64,000 bases of DNA, taken from NCBI GenBank assembly GCA_963724945.1, contig CAVRWL010000003.1, positions 620,001 to 684,000 of the forward strand, given 5' to 3'. Both the position numbers and the translations under genes were made by a program. A model generated the notes under the pieces. That model was not told the origin of the DNA. It saw only the letters and a list, made by a program, of their open reading frames with translations, and searched no databases. This DNA comes from Hyphomicrobium_A sp963724945 (GTDB lineage: Bacteria; Pseudomonadota; Alphaproteobacteria; Rhizobiales; Hyphomicrobiaceae). Each line of letters begins with the position of its first letter. Within the stretch, counting starts at the first letter, position 1. Shown in pieces: positions 19,375 through 27,469 of this stretch.

Positions 19375-20275
19375 ATGCACATCCGCCCACGCCGCAGCGT
19401 CCTCTATATGCCGGGCGCCAACGAGCGCGCGCTCGAGAAGGCGAAGACGCTTCCCGCCGATTCGCTGATCCTCGATCTGGAGGATTCCGTTGCGCCCGAG
19501 GCGAAGGCGTCTGCGCGCGCCAGCGTCTGCGCGGCGGTGAAGGCCGGCGGCTACGGGCGGCGCGAGCTCGTCATTCGCCCCAATGCCATCGAGACGCCGT
19601 GGGGCATGGACGACTTGCGGGCGGCCGTGAGCGTCGCCCCCGATGCGATCCTGGTGCCCAAGGTTGCCCAGCCGGGCGACATCCTCACGGTGGTCAAGGT
19701 GCTGGCCGACATCGACGCGCCTCCCAAGACGCGGCTGTGGGCCATGATGGAGACGCCGCGCTCGATCCTCAACGTGCGCGAGATCGCGGCGCTGGGGGCC
19801 GACCCGGCCAACCGCCTCGCCTGCCTCGTCATGGGGACGAATGACCTGTTGAAGGAATCCGCGCGCCCGCGCGCTGCACAACCGCATCGCAGTGGTGCCT
19901 TGGCTTGCGTTTGCGATCGTCGCGGCGCGCGCTTACGGGCTCGACATCCTCGACGGCGTCTACAACGACTACCGCGACGAGGCCGGCTTCTGCGCCGAGT
20001 GCGAGCACGGCCGCATTCTCGGCATGGACGGCAAGACGCTGATCCATCCCTCGCAGGTCGGACCCTGCAACGAGATCTTCTCACCCACGGAGGAGGAGGT
20101 GTCCTGGGCGCGCAAGATCATGGCAGCCTTCGCGGCGCCGCAGAACGTGCACAAGGGCGTGATCACGGTCGAGGGCAAGATGGTGGAGCGGCTGCACCTG
20201 GTGCAGGCCCGACGCACGGTCGCCATCGCGGAGGCGATCGCGGCCATGCGCAAGACGGAGGAGGAGTGGTTTTGA
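19375..20275 (+). pseudogene. CitE/malyl-CoA lyase family protein (Mcl2-like), one frameshift
   Basis: A HpcH/HpaI-fold protein of the citrate lyase beta / malyl-CoA lyase and thioesterase family. Frame one shows RPRRSVLYMPGANERALEKA, ILDLEDSVAPEAKASAR, RPNAIETPWG, and the metal-site region MMETPRSILNVREI, ending at TNDLLKES. Frame two resumes VPWLAFAIVAARAYGLDILD and the C-terminal MDGKTLIHPSQV. Dropping one C from CCC at 19866-19868 joins them into 299 aa, close to Mcl2 malyl-CoA thioesterase. The next gene is mesaconyl-CoA hydratase, so a role in the ethylmalonyl-CoA pathway is likely. GGGGGG lies just before the ATG. Confidence 0.82.
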
Positions 20276-20372
20276 GGTTTTCGCGGGCTGTGGAAGCAAA
20301 AGAAATGTCGACAGGCCGGCTATTTCTGACTAATCGGCAGCGGGCCCGGCGCGCAGAGGCAGTTACCCACCG

Positions 20373-21431
20373 ATGACATCCACCAAGACGAACCCCGGCA
20401 ACTTCTTCGAGGATTTCCGCTTCGGGCAGGAGATCATCCACGCGACCCCGCGCACGGTCACGGTGGGCGACGTGGCGCTCTATACGAGCCTCTACGGCAC
20501 GCGCTTTGCGGTGCAGTCGTCGGACGCCTTCGCCAAGGCCATCGGCTACCCGCGCGCGCCCCTCGACGACCTTCTCACCTTCCACGTGGTGTTCGGCAAG
20601 ACGACGCCCGACATCTCGCTCAACGCCATCGCCAACCTCGGCTACGCCAACTGCCGCTTTTTGAAGCCCGCCTATCCCGGCGACACGCTCTCCTCGGTGT
20701 CGGAGGTGATCGGGCTGAAAGAGAACTCAAACCGCGAGACGGGCACCGTCTACGTGCGCTCCACGGGGCGCAACCAGTCGGGCGACGTTGTGCTCGAGTA
20801 CGTGCGCTGGGTGATGGTGCGCAAGCGCGACAAGGAGAGCCCGGCGCCCGAGGCGATCGTACCGAACCTCGCGCAGCGCGTCGATCCCGCCGAGATCGGC
20901 TCCGGCGTGCCGCCGCTCGCCATCGCGCACTACGACTATGCGCTGTCGGGCTCGCCCTACCGCTGGGGCGACTACGAGGTCGGCGAGAAGATCGACCACG
21001 TCGACGGCATGACGCTGGAGGAGGCCGAGCACCAGATCGCGACGCGCCTCTACCAGAACACGGCGAAGGTGCATTTCAACCAGCACACGGAGGCCAAGGG
21101 CCGCTTCGGCAAGCGCATCGTCTACGGCGGCGTCGTCATCTCGCTCGCACGCGCGCTCTCCTTCAACGGGCTCGCCAACGCCTTCCACCTCGCCGCCATC
21201 AACGGCGGGCGGCACGTGGCGCCCTGCTTTGCCGGCGACACGGTCTACGCCTGGTCGGAGATCTTAGAGAAGGCGGAGCTCAAGGGCCGCGCCGACGTCG
21301 GCGCGCTACGCATCCGCCTGGTCGCCGTCAAAGACCAGGACTGCGCGGGCTTCCCCTTGAAGAAGGAGGACGGCCAGTACGCCGACGGCGTGCTGCTCGA
21401 CCTCGACGCTTGGGTGCTGCTGCCAAGGTGA
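20373..21431 (+). CDS. Mesaconyl-CoA hydratase (MaoC-like)
   Basis: A 352-aa double hot-dog hydratase that adds water to mesaconyl-C1-CoA to give beta-methylmalyl-CoA in the ethylmalonyl-CoA pathway. The N-terminal GNFFEDFRFGQEIIHATPRTV and the C-terminal hot-dog with KVHFNQHTEAKGRFGKRIVYGG match the Mch/MeaC-type family, and the length fits its roughly 340-350 aa. It follows the malyl-CoA lyase-like gene by 97 bases on the same strand, a pairing that strongly supports this assignment over a generic MaoC dehydratase. Confidence 0.87.
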   Translation: MTSTKTNPGNFFEDFRFGQEIIHATPRTVTVGDVALYTSLYGTRFAVQSSDAFAKAIGYPRAPLDDLLTFHVVFGKTTPDISLNAIANLGYANCRFLKPAYPGDTLSSVSEVIGLKENSNRETGTVYVRSTGRNQSGDVVLEYVRWVMVRKRDKESPAPEAIVPNLAQRVDPAEIGSGVPPLAIAHYDYALSGSPYRWGDYEVGEKIDHVDGMTLEEAEHQIATRLYQNTAKVHFNQHTEAKGRFGKRIVYGGVVISLARALSFNGLANAFHLAAINGGRHVAPCFAGDTVYAWSEILEKAELKGRADVGALRIRLVAVKDQDCAGFPLKKEDGQYADGVLLDLDAWVLLPR

Positions 21432-21441
21432 GGCTCTCCCC

Positions 21442-22089
21442 GTGCCGCAACGTGAAGGTCCGCTTCCGCATGGGCAAAACGCATGGCCGCTTTTGCTTTT
21501 TGTGGCGGCCTTCGGCGCTGTCTGGATCGGGTACATCGTATTTGTGTGGAAGCTCGGCTGGCTGGCAGAAGACGTTAGGCCAGTCTTTCGCACTGTGGTC
21601 TGGTGCGCGGCGGCAGGCGCCTGGGTGCTGTGGCAGAAGCCGATGCAACCTGCGGCGTGGCTCGGCCTTGCACCCGTCGGCGCTAGAGTCGTTCTTTGGA
21701 CGGCGGCGGCGTTCGCAGCGATTGTCGCCTGGAACGTGCTCCGCGCCGCACTCATCGGTCTACCAGCCGACAAGCTCGCCGGCTTGGGGTTGGTCGGCTA
21801 CGTCAAGAGCCTCGTAGGCGTGTTCGTCGAGGAGCTGGTGTTCCGCGGCGTCATCCAGACACGGGCCGTTGAGCTTCTGCCGGCTTGGCTCGCGATCGCG
21901 CTCACGGCGCTGCTCTTCCTTGCGGTGCATGTGCCGGGTTGGGTTCTGCTGTCGATGTCCATTGATGCCGGCACGGTGGTCACAGTGTTCCTCATCGGAG
22001 TGATATGCGGCGTGCTGCGCTGGTGGACCGGCAGTCTATGGCCTGCGGTCGCGGCACATTGGGCCAACAACCTCGGCGCCGCGATCTAG
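21442..22089 (+). CDS. CPBP family intramembrane metalloprotease
   Basis: A 215-aa multi-pass membrane protein with the Abi/CPBP signature: the motif EELVFRG for motif 1 (EExxxR) near residue 133, a His in LFLAVHVPGW for motif 2, and HWANN for motif 3. Such proteins cleave substrates within the membrane or act in peptide-related immunity, but no partner is visible here. The start is GTG at 21442, ten bases after the mesaconyl-CoA hydratase stop. The GC content is slightly below that of its neighbours. Confidence 0.85.
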   Translation: MPQREGPLPHGQNAWPLLLFVAAFGAVWIGYIVFVWKLGWLAEDVRPVFRTVVWCAAAGAWVLWQKPMQPAAWLGLAPVGARVVLWTAAAFAAIVAWNVLRAALIGLPADKLAGLGLVGYVKSLVGVFVEELVFRGVIQTRAVELLPAWLAIALTALLFLAVHVPGWVLLSMSIDAGTVVTVFLIGVICGVLRWWTGSLWPAVAAHWANNLGAAI

Positions 22090-22186
22090 GGAACGGGGAC
22101 CGTGCGCGGCGAATGACGAATTGCCGCTTTGTTCCTACCGCGCTACAACGGTCGGACCAACCCAGGCAATCCCCGAGGCAACCCAT

Positions 22187-22617
22187 ATGGCCGAGGCGAG
22201 CACGGGGCAGCCGAGACGCGCGCCCGCCCGCTCTCTCCCCACCTGCAGATCTATCGCCCCCAGATCAACATGGTGATGTCGATCTTCCACCGGCTCACCG
22301 GGGCCGCGCTCTATTTCGGCGCGCTGCTCTTCGCCTGGTGGCTGTTCGCGGCGGCGACGGGCCCGCAGTACTTCAATTTCGTCGATCACGTGTTCGCCAC
22401 CTGGCCGGGCATGTTCGTGCTCGTCTGCTACACCTGGGCGCTCATTCACCATCTCTTGGGCGGCTTGCGCCATTTCATTTGGGACACCGGCGCCAACATG
22501 GACATCGGCAGCGTCGATCTCTTGTCCTGGAGCACGATCGTTTTGTCGGTGCTGCTGACGGTCGGCTTCTGGTACTACGTCGCAATTCTGAAGGGATGGC
22601 CCTTGCCATGGCAATGA
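22187..22617 (+). CDS. sdhC: Succinate dehydrogenase cytochrome b556 subunit (possible frameshift near start)
   Basis: A membrane anchor of complex II. The family motifs RPLSPHLQIYRPQ and MSIFHRLTGAAL, plus the heme histidine region WALIHHLLGGLRHF, are clear, with three helices. The natural N terminus appears to be the ATG at 22187 (MAEASTGQPRRAP), with GAGG about eight bases before it, but this frame differs by one base from the family frame. Adding one C to the CCC near 22223-22225 would give ...RRAPRPLSPHLQ and a 143-aa protein. Without correction the only start in the family frame is TTG 22129. The last bases overlap sdhD. Confidence 0.88.
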
Positions 22618-22988
22618 TCACGCCGCTGAAGCGGGTGCGTGGGCTCGGCTCCGCGCACGAGGGGCCCAACCACTTCCTGCGCCAGCGCCTGACGGCTGCC
22701 GCCAACCTCATCCTCATCCCGTTCGCCGTGGGGCTGATCGCCACGCTCGCCGGTGCCGACCTCGGCACGGTGAAGGCGACGCTCGCAAACCCATTGATCG
22801 CGATCGCGCTCATCGTGCTCATCCTGTCGACCGCGGTGCACATGCGCATCGGCATGCAGGTCATCATCGAGGACTACGTGCATGACGAAGGCGCGAAGAT
22901 GCTCCTGCTGTTGGGCAACACGTTCTTCTCCGGCGCCGTCGCCGCGATCGCGATCTACGCGGTCTTGAAATTGAGCTTCGGGGGCTGA
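22608..22988 (+). CDS. sdhD: Succinate dehydrogenase hydrophobic anchor subunit
   Basis: The second membrane anchor of complex II, 126 aa. The N terminus ITPLKRVRGLGSAHEGPNHF is typical of rhizobial SdhD, followed by three helices; the quinone and heme region includes STAVHMRIGMQVIIEDYVHD. Start candidates are ATG 22608 and ATG 22614; the latter overlaps the sdhC stop in the ATGA style. AAGGG at 22591 fits the first. It ends three bases before sdhA. Confidence 0.94.
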   Translation: MAMITPLKRVRGLGSAHEGPNHFLRQRLTAAANLILIPFAVGLIATLAGADLGTVKATLANPLIAIALIVLILSTAVHMRIGMQVIIEDYVHDEGAKMLLLLGNTFFSGAVAAIAIYAVLKLSFGG

Positions 22989-22991
22989 GCG

Positions 22992-24860
22992 ATGGCGAAG
23001 CGGCAGAACGGCGGCGGCAAGAGCGGCAACGGAACGGCGCCCGCGTCCACGACGAAGCCCGCCGTCAACGGCAAGGCCTACCCAATCCAGGATCATGCTT
23101 ACGACGTGATCGTCGTCGGTGCCGGCGGTTCGGGCTTGCGCGCCACGCTCGGCTGCGCCGAAGCAGGCCTCAAGACCGCGTGCATCACCAAGGTGTTCCC
23201 GACGCGCTCGCACACTGTCGCTGCCCAAGGCGGCGTCGCCGCGGCGCTCGGCAACATGGGCCCCGACGACTGGCGCTGGCATATGTACGACACCGTCAAG
23301 GGCGCCGACTGGCTCGGCGACCAGGACGCGATCGAGTACCTGTGCCGGCAGGCGCCCGCCGCCGTCTACGAGCTCGAGCACTACGGCGTGCCCTTCAGTC
23401 GTACCGAGGACGGCCGCATCTACCAGCGGCCCTTCGGCGGCATGACGACCGAGTTCGGCGAGGGCCCGCCGGCGCAGCGCACGTGCGCGGCCGCCGACCG
23501 CACCGGACACGCCATGCTGCACACGCTCTACGGCCAGTCGCTGCGGCATGCAGCCGAGTTCTTCATCGAGTACTTCGCCCTCGACCTGATCATGGACCAG
23601 GACGGCGCCTGCCGCGGCGTCATCGCGCTCAGCCTCGACGACGGGAGCCTGCATCAGTTCCGCGCCAAGAAGACGATCCTGGCGACGGGCGGCTACGGCC
23701 GCATCTACTACTCCTGCACGGGTGCGCACACGCAGACCGGCGACGGCAATGCCATGGTGTTGCGCGCCGGCCTGCCGCTGCAGGACATGGAGTTCGTGCA
23801 GTTCCACCCGACCGGCATCTACGGCGCCGGGATGCTGATCACCGAGGGCGCGCGCGGGGAAGGCGGCTATCTCACCAACTCGGAGGGCGAGCGCTTCATG
23901 GAGCGCTATGCGCCGCACGCCAAGGATCTCGCCTCGCGCGACGTCGTCTCGCGCTCGATGACGATCGAGATCCGCGAGGGGCGCGGGCACGGGCCCGACA
24001 AGGACCACATCTACCTGCACCTCGACCATCTAGATCCCAAGATCCTCGCCGAGCGGCTGCCCGGAATCACCGAGAGCGCGCGGGTGTTCGCCGGCGTCGA
24101 CTTGCGCCGCGAGCCGATCCCCGTGCTGCCGACCGTGCACTACAACATGGGCGGCATCCCCACGAACTATCTGGGCGAGGTACTGACGCTCAAAGACGGC
24201 AACCCAGACCACGTCGTCCCCGGCCTGATGGCGATCGGCGAGGGTGCCTGCGTCTCGGTGCACGGCGCCAACCGGCTGGGCTCGAACTCGCTCATCGATC
24301 TCGTCGTGTTCGGCCGTGCCGCCGCGCAGCGGTGCGCTGATACGATCGAGCCCGGCACGACGCCGGAGCTGGCAAAGGACGCAGCCGACTTCGCGCTGTC
24401 GCGGCTCGACTGCTTCCGCTACGCCAAGGGCGCAACGCCGACCGCGGAATTGCGCCTCAAGATGCAGAAGTCGATGCAGGCGCACTGCGCGGTGTTCCGC
24501 GACGGCCCGGTGCTCGCCGACGGCGTGCGCCAGATCGGCGAGATCTGGAAGGCGTCCGGCGACATCGCCGTCACGGACCGCTCGCTCATCTGGAACTCGG
24601 ACCTCATCGAGACGCTGGAGTACGACAACCTCATCGCGCAGGCGGCGGTGACGGTGGGGAGCGCGGCCAACCGCGAGGAGAGCCGCGGGGCGCACGCGCG
24701 CGAGGACTTCCCCAAGCGCGACGACGTCAACTGGATGAAGCACACGCTGTCGTGGGCCGACTACGGCACCAAGACCGTCCGCCTCGACTACCGGCCCGTG
24801 CACACGCACACGATGACGAACGAGGTCAAGTACATCGAGCCCAAGGCGCGCGTGTACTGA
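22992..24860 (+). CDS. sdhA: Succinate dehydrogenase flavoprotein subunit
   Basis: The FAD-containing catalytic subunit of complex II, 622 aa. The FAD-binding VIVVGAGGSGLRATLG, the covalent-FAD histidine region TRSHTVAAQGGVAA, the active site in FVQFHPTGIYGAG and the later GEGACVSVHGANRLGSNSL are all intact. The first 35 residues (Gly/Ser/Lys rich) extend beyond the usual alphaproteobacterial SdhA start. It follows sdhD by three bases. The expected next gene, sdhB, is not here: it lies alone at 36707-37486. Confidence 0.97.
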   Translation: MAKRQNGGGKSGNGTAPASTTKPAVNGKAYPIQDHAYDVIVVGAGGSGLRATLGCAEAGLKTACITKVFPTRSHTVAAQGGVAAALGNMGPDDWRWHMYDTVKGADWLGDQDAIEYLCRQAPAAVYELEHYGVPFSRTEDGRIYQRPFGGMTTEFGEGPPAQRTCAAADRTGHAMLHTLYGQSLRHAAEFFIEYFALDLIMDQDGACRGVIALSLDDGSLHQFRAKKTILATGGYGRIYYSCTGAHTQTGDGNAMVLRAGLPLQDMEFVQFHPTGIYGAGMLITEGARGEGGYLTNSEGERFMERYAPHAKDLASRDVVSRSMTIEIREGRGHGPDKDHIYLHLDHLDPKILAERLPGITESARVFAGVDLRREPIPVLPTVHYNMGGIPTNYLGEVLTLKDGNPDHVVPGLMAIGEGACVSVHGANRLGSNSLIDLVVFGRAAAQRCADTIEPGTTPELAKDAADFALSRLDCFRYAKGATPTAELRLKMQKSMQAHCAVFRDGPVLADGVRQIGEIWKASGDIAVTDRSLIWNSDLIETLEYDNLIAQAAVTVGSAANREESRGAHAREDFPKRDDVNWMKHTLSWADYGTKTVRLDYRPVHTHTMTNEVKYIEPKARVY

Positions 24861-24898
24861 GCGCGGGCAGGCGCGTGTTGCAATTCCGCAGAGGCTCG

Positions 24899-25759
24899 AT
24901 GCGCTCCCCCATGCACTCAGTCCTCGTCACCGGCACCTCGACGGGCTTCGGCCTCGTGACCGTCGTCGAGCTGGCAAAACGCGGCTGGCGCGTCTTCGCC
25001 ACCATGCGCAATCTCGACAAGCGCGATCGGCTCGAGGCGGCACTGCAAGCGGCCGGCGTCGGCGACACCGTGGAGATCAGCGCGCTCGACGTGATGGACG
25101 CAAGCTCGATTGCAAGCGCGGTCAAGCGCACGCTCGATGCCACCGACGGCAAGCTCGACGCGGTCGTGCACAACGCCGGCGTCGCCGCGGGCGGGGCCTT
25201 CGAGGATCTGCCCGAGCCTGAGCTGCGCCGCGTCATGGAGACGAACTTCTGGGGCGTGCTCGCGTTGACGCGCGCGCTGCTGCCGACGTTCCGCCGGCAG
25301 AGGAGCGGGCGCATCCTCATCGTGTCGAGCGAGTCGGCGTTCGCCGGCCAGCCGGCCAACTCCATCTACTGCGCCTCCAAATGGGCGATCGAGGGCTGGG
25401 CGGAGTCGCTCGCCTTCGAGGTGTCGCCGTTCGGGATCGACGTCGTCCTCATCGAGCCGGGGCCGTACGTGACCGACATCTGGGAGAGCTCCCCCCGCAT
25501 CAGCCCGGAGGGCAGCGCCTATCGGGCGTGGGTGCAGTACATGTTCCGCGCGGGCGACGCGCACGTGGTCGCGCACGCGCGCGACCCGCAGGAGGTGGCA
25601 AAGAGGATCGCCGAGGTTCTCGACGCGCGCCGCCCCAGCTTCCGCAATCCCGTGGGGCGCATGGCAAAGATCGCCCACTTCCTGCGCGGCAAGGTGCCGA
25701 GCCCGGTTCTGCGCAAGGTCGTCGAGCGCTATCTCGGCCTCAACCGCGTCCGCCCCTGA
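24899..25759 (+). CDS. SDR family NAD(P)-dependent oxidoreductase
   Basis: A 286-aa classical short-chain dehydrogenase. The cofactor motif is TGTSTGFG near the N terminus, followed by HNAG, the catalytic serine in LIVSSESAF and the YCASK active site. The C-terminal part after IEPGPYVTDIW is typical of the SDR subgroup acting on steroids, retinoids or lipids, so the substrate is unknown. ATG 24899 has GAGG closely upstream; ATG 24911 is an alternative. It sits in the place where sdhB is usually found and may be co-transcribed with sdhCDA (38-base gap). Confidence 0.88.
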   Translation: MRSPMHSVLVTGTSTGFGLVTVVELAKRGWRVFATMRNLDKRDRLEAALQAAGVGDTVEISALDVMDASSIASAVKRTLDATDGKLDAVVHNAGVAAGGAFEDLPEPELRRVMETNFWGVLALTRALLPTFRRQRSGRILIVSSESAFAGQPANSIYCASKWAIEGWAESLAFEVSPFGIDVVLIEPGPYVTDIWESSPRISPEGSAYRAWVQYMFRAGDAHVVAHARDPQEVAKRIAEVLDARRPSFRNPVGRMAKIAHFLRGKVPSPVLRKVVERYLGLNRVRP

Positions 25760-25883
25760 ACGACGGCGCGCCTCGCTTTCTCAAGGACTTGGCGTGCTGT
25801 CGTAATCCGCGCTCAATTCTGTGCGAGCACGCCGCGCCTCCGGGGAGATGACCGAGGCGCGACCAAACAGGAAACCTAGTGTC

Positions 25884-26444
25884 ATGAATAAGAGAGTGTT
25901 GGTGCGGCTGGCCTTCGCGGCGGCCGCTTTTTCAATGGCCGCGGCGCAAGGCGCGCTGGCCGATGACGACTGCAAGGATGCCGTGTGGGCGGAAGGCCAG
26001 CCGGCGATGATGCGCGACTTGGGCGCCTACCCGAATTCGCTGCTCGCTTGGCGCTCGAAGGTGAAGGAGAAGTACGGCTCGGAGTACAATTCCTGGCGCT
26101 ATGCCAAGGACCGCGACGTCAAGTGCGATAAGGCCGACGGCAAGTGGGTCTGCAAGCGCAAAGCCAAGCCGTGCAAGGACGTGCTGCACAAGGTGCTCGA
26201 TGGTGCCGCGGCGGCGGTCAAGCGCGACTGCAAGGCCGAGCCTTTGAGCTCATACGGCGCCAAGAAGTCAGATGAGAAGGCGGCCATGAACGAGGCCGTA
26301 TCAGGCTGGGAGATCGACGCGGCCAAGAAGTACGGCAAGGACTGGGCCACGTGGGACAACGCCGCCAGCACCGACAACGATTGCCACAAGGTGAGCGGCG
26401 GGCTGCAGTGCATCGCCGTCGGCGCGCCCTGCATGGCGAAGTGA
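25884..26444 (+). CDS. Secreted Cys-rich protein with internal duplication, function unknown
   Basis: A 186-aa exported protein that I do not recognise. The signal peptide runs from MNKRVLVRLAF to about GALA. The mature part has two related halves: AWRSKVKEKYGSEYNSWRYA followed by a CDKADGKWVC cysteine pair and KAKPC, and GWEIDAAKKYGKDWATWDNA followed by CHKVSGGLQC and GAPC. Each half thus has an amphipathic KYGxxxxxW helix followed by three cysteines with matching spacing. That points to a disulfide-bonded tandem domain in the periplasm or outside the cell. An ATG at 25884 gives the signal peptide. A bidirectional terminator follows. Confidence 0.75.
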   Translation: MNKRVLVRLAFAAAAFSMAAAQGALADDDCKDAVWAEGQPAMMRDLGAYPNSLLAWRSKVKEKYGSEYNSWRYAKDRDVKCDKADGKWVCKRKAKPCKDVLHKVLDGAAAAVKRDCKAEPLSSYGAKKSDEKAAMNEAVSGWEIDAAKKYGKDWATWDNAASTDNDCHKVSGGLQCIAVGAPCMAK

Positions 26445-26482
26445 CGGCGCCGAGCCCGAAAGAGCAAGGACGGCAACAAAAA

Positions 26483-26514
26483 AAGCGGCGGCCGGGAAGA
26501 CCCGGCCGCCGCTT
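26483..26514. terminator. Bidirectional terminator between the Cys-rich protein gene and pqqA
   Basis: A perfect 14-bp stem, AAGCGGCGGCCGGG (26483-26496) with its complement (26501-26514) around AAGA. It is flanked by a run of A on the left (T on the minus strand) and CTTTAA on the right, so it can stop transcription from both convergent genes. Confidence 0.9.
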
Positions 26515-26533
26515 CTTTAATCCAGGACCGACG

Positions 26534-26623
26534 TTAGATGATGTCGATCTCGGCCGGCAGGTAGGACGTGACCTCAAGGCCAACTTCCTGCTCACGAACT
26601 GCGGGCTTTGTCCAAACCTTCAT
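26534..26623 (-). CDS. pqqA: PQQ precursor peptide PqqA (lone copy)
   Basis: A 29-aa peptide, too short for most gene finders. It reads MKVWTKPAVREQEVGLEVTS followed by YLPAEIDII. The EVTSY motif provides the glutamate (E17) and tyrosine (Y21), three residues apart, that PqqE crosslinks to build pyrroloquinoline quinone. The N-terminal W-x-K-P-A segment and a C terminus like that of the Methylobacterium peptide also fit. An AGGAGGA Shine-Dalgarno lies six bases upstream of the ATG, and a strong terminator follows 20 bases after the stop, so it is a monocistronic unit. No pqqB, C, D or E is in the window; the enzymes would have to be encoded elsewhere. Confidence 0.85.
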   Translation of the reverse strand: MKVWTKPAVREQEVGLEVTSYLPAEIDII

Positions 26624-26918
26624 AGCATTCCTCCTGAGTTAAACTACGGGCGAACCGCCGGTCCGCCTGTGCCGAATGATGAAAACCTTAGCAGCGGGCC
26701 TCGATAAACAGAAATCGCAATCACGTGAACTCGACATAAGGAAAGTTTATCGCCGCGATAAGCCTTACAGCACCCGCGCGCGATGCCTAAAGATTGCGTT
26801 GCATTCGACTAAGCGCATTGCCCGAAGTCTTAGCTCTGCTCGCATAGGATTTGCCCTCGGCTCGGCGGCTGACCGCGCGAGCGCGCGCGTCTCTTCCGAG
26901 CGTAATGGGGCATCCGCC

Positions 26919-27395
26919 ATGCGTATCTCGTCTGCGTCTTCCTTGCTCGCCGTCGCTGCGATGATCGCTGCCTTCAGCATCACCGGCCCGGCATTTGCTC
27001 AAGCCGAAACGGGCGCCAACGTTCCGGCGAACGCCTACCCCGGGAGCACCCTCACGCCCGAGGAGAAGGCGGGTATCGCCGCGGAGGAGGACGTGACCCC
27101 CAACGATGGGCGCCCCTCCGTGCCGCCGCCGCTGGTCAAGGGCATCATTCCCGACGCCGCCGATCAAACGCCGGCAGCTGCGCCCGCGGATCCAACAGCG
27201 GGCAAGTCGACGACGAAGGTCGAGACCGAGTCCCAGGTGATCCTCAACGACGCCAAGAAGGATGATCGGGTGACCGGCAAGGACATCTCCGAGTGCATGC
27301 GCGAGTGGGATCCGCAGACCCAGATGACGAAGGAGGAGTGGGCGGCGAGCTGCCGCACGACTCTGGAGTATTTCCCGGAAAAGTCCGGCGACTGA
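26919..27395 (+). CDS. Secreted protein of unknown function
   Basis: A 158-aa exported protein. The signal peptide MRISSASSLLAVAAMIAAFS continues to GPAFA, and a Pro/Ala-rich mature N terminus follows. The C-terminal third has a compact segment with two cysteines (DISECMREWDPQTQMTKEEW then SCRTTLEYFPE) that could form a small disulfide-bonded helical domain. I know no family for it. The ATG at 26919 is the only start giving a signal peptide; the frame upstream to 26676 is basic filler. It precedes the choloylglycine hydrolase gene by 74 bases on the same strand. Confidence 0.7.
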   Translation: MRISSASSLLAVAAMIAAFSITGPAFAQAETGANVPANAYPGSTLTPEEKAGIAAEEDVTPNDGRPSVPPPLVKGIIPDAADQTPAAAPADPTAGKSTTKVETESQVILNDAKKDDRVTGKDISECMREWDPQTQMTKEEWAASCRTTLEYFPEKSGD

Positions 27396-27469
27396 GACTT
27401 AAGACGCGCCGCGCGCGTCGAGACAAGCGTCCCGCCTGCGGGCTCTCGCAGGCAGATCGGAGCAATTCC

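Noticed and set aside
22575..24809. Long minus-strand ORFs opposite sdhDA
   Set aside because: Antisense of strongly conserved genes; composition typical of GC-rich shadows.
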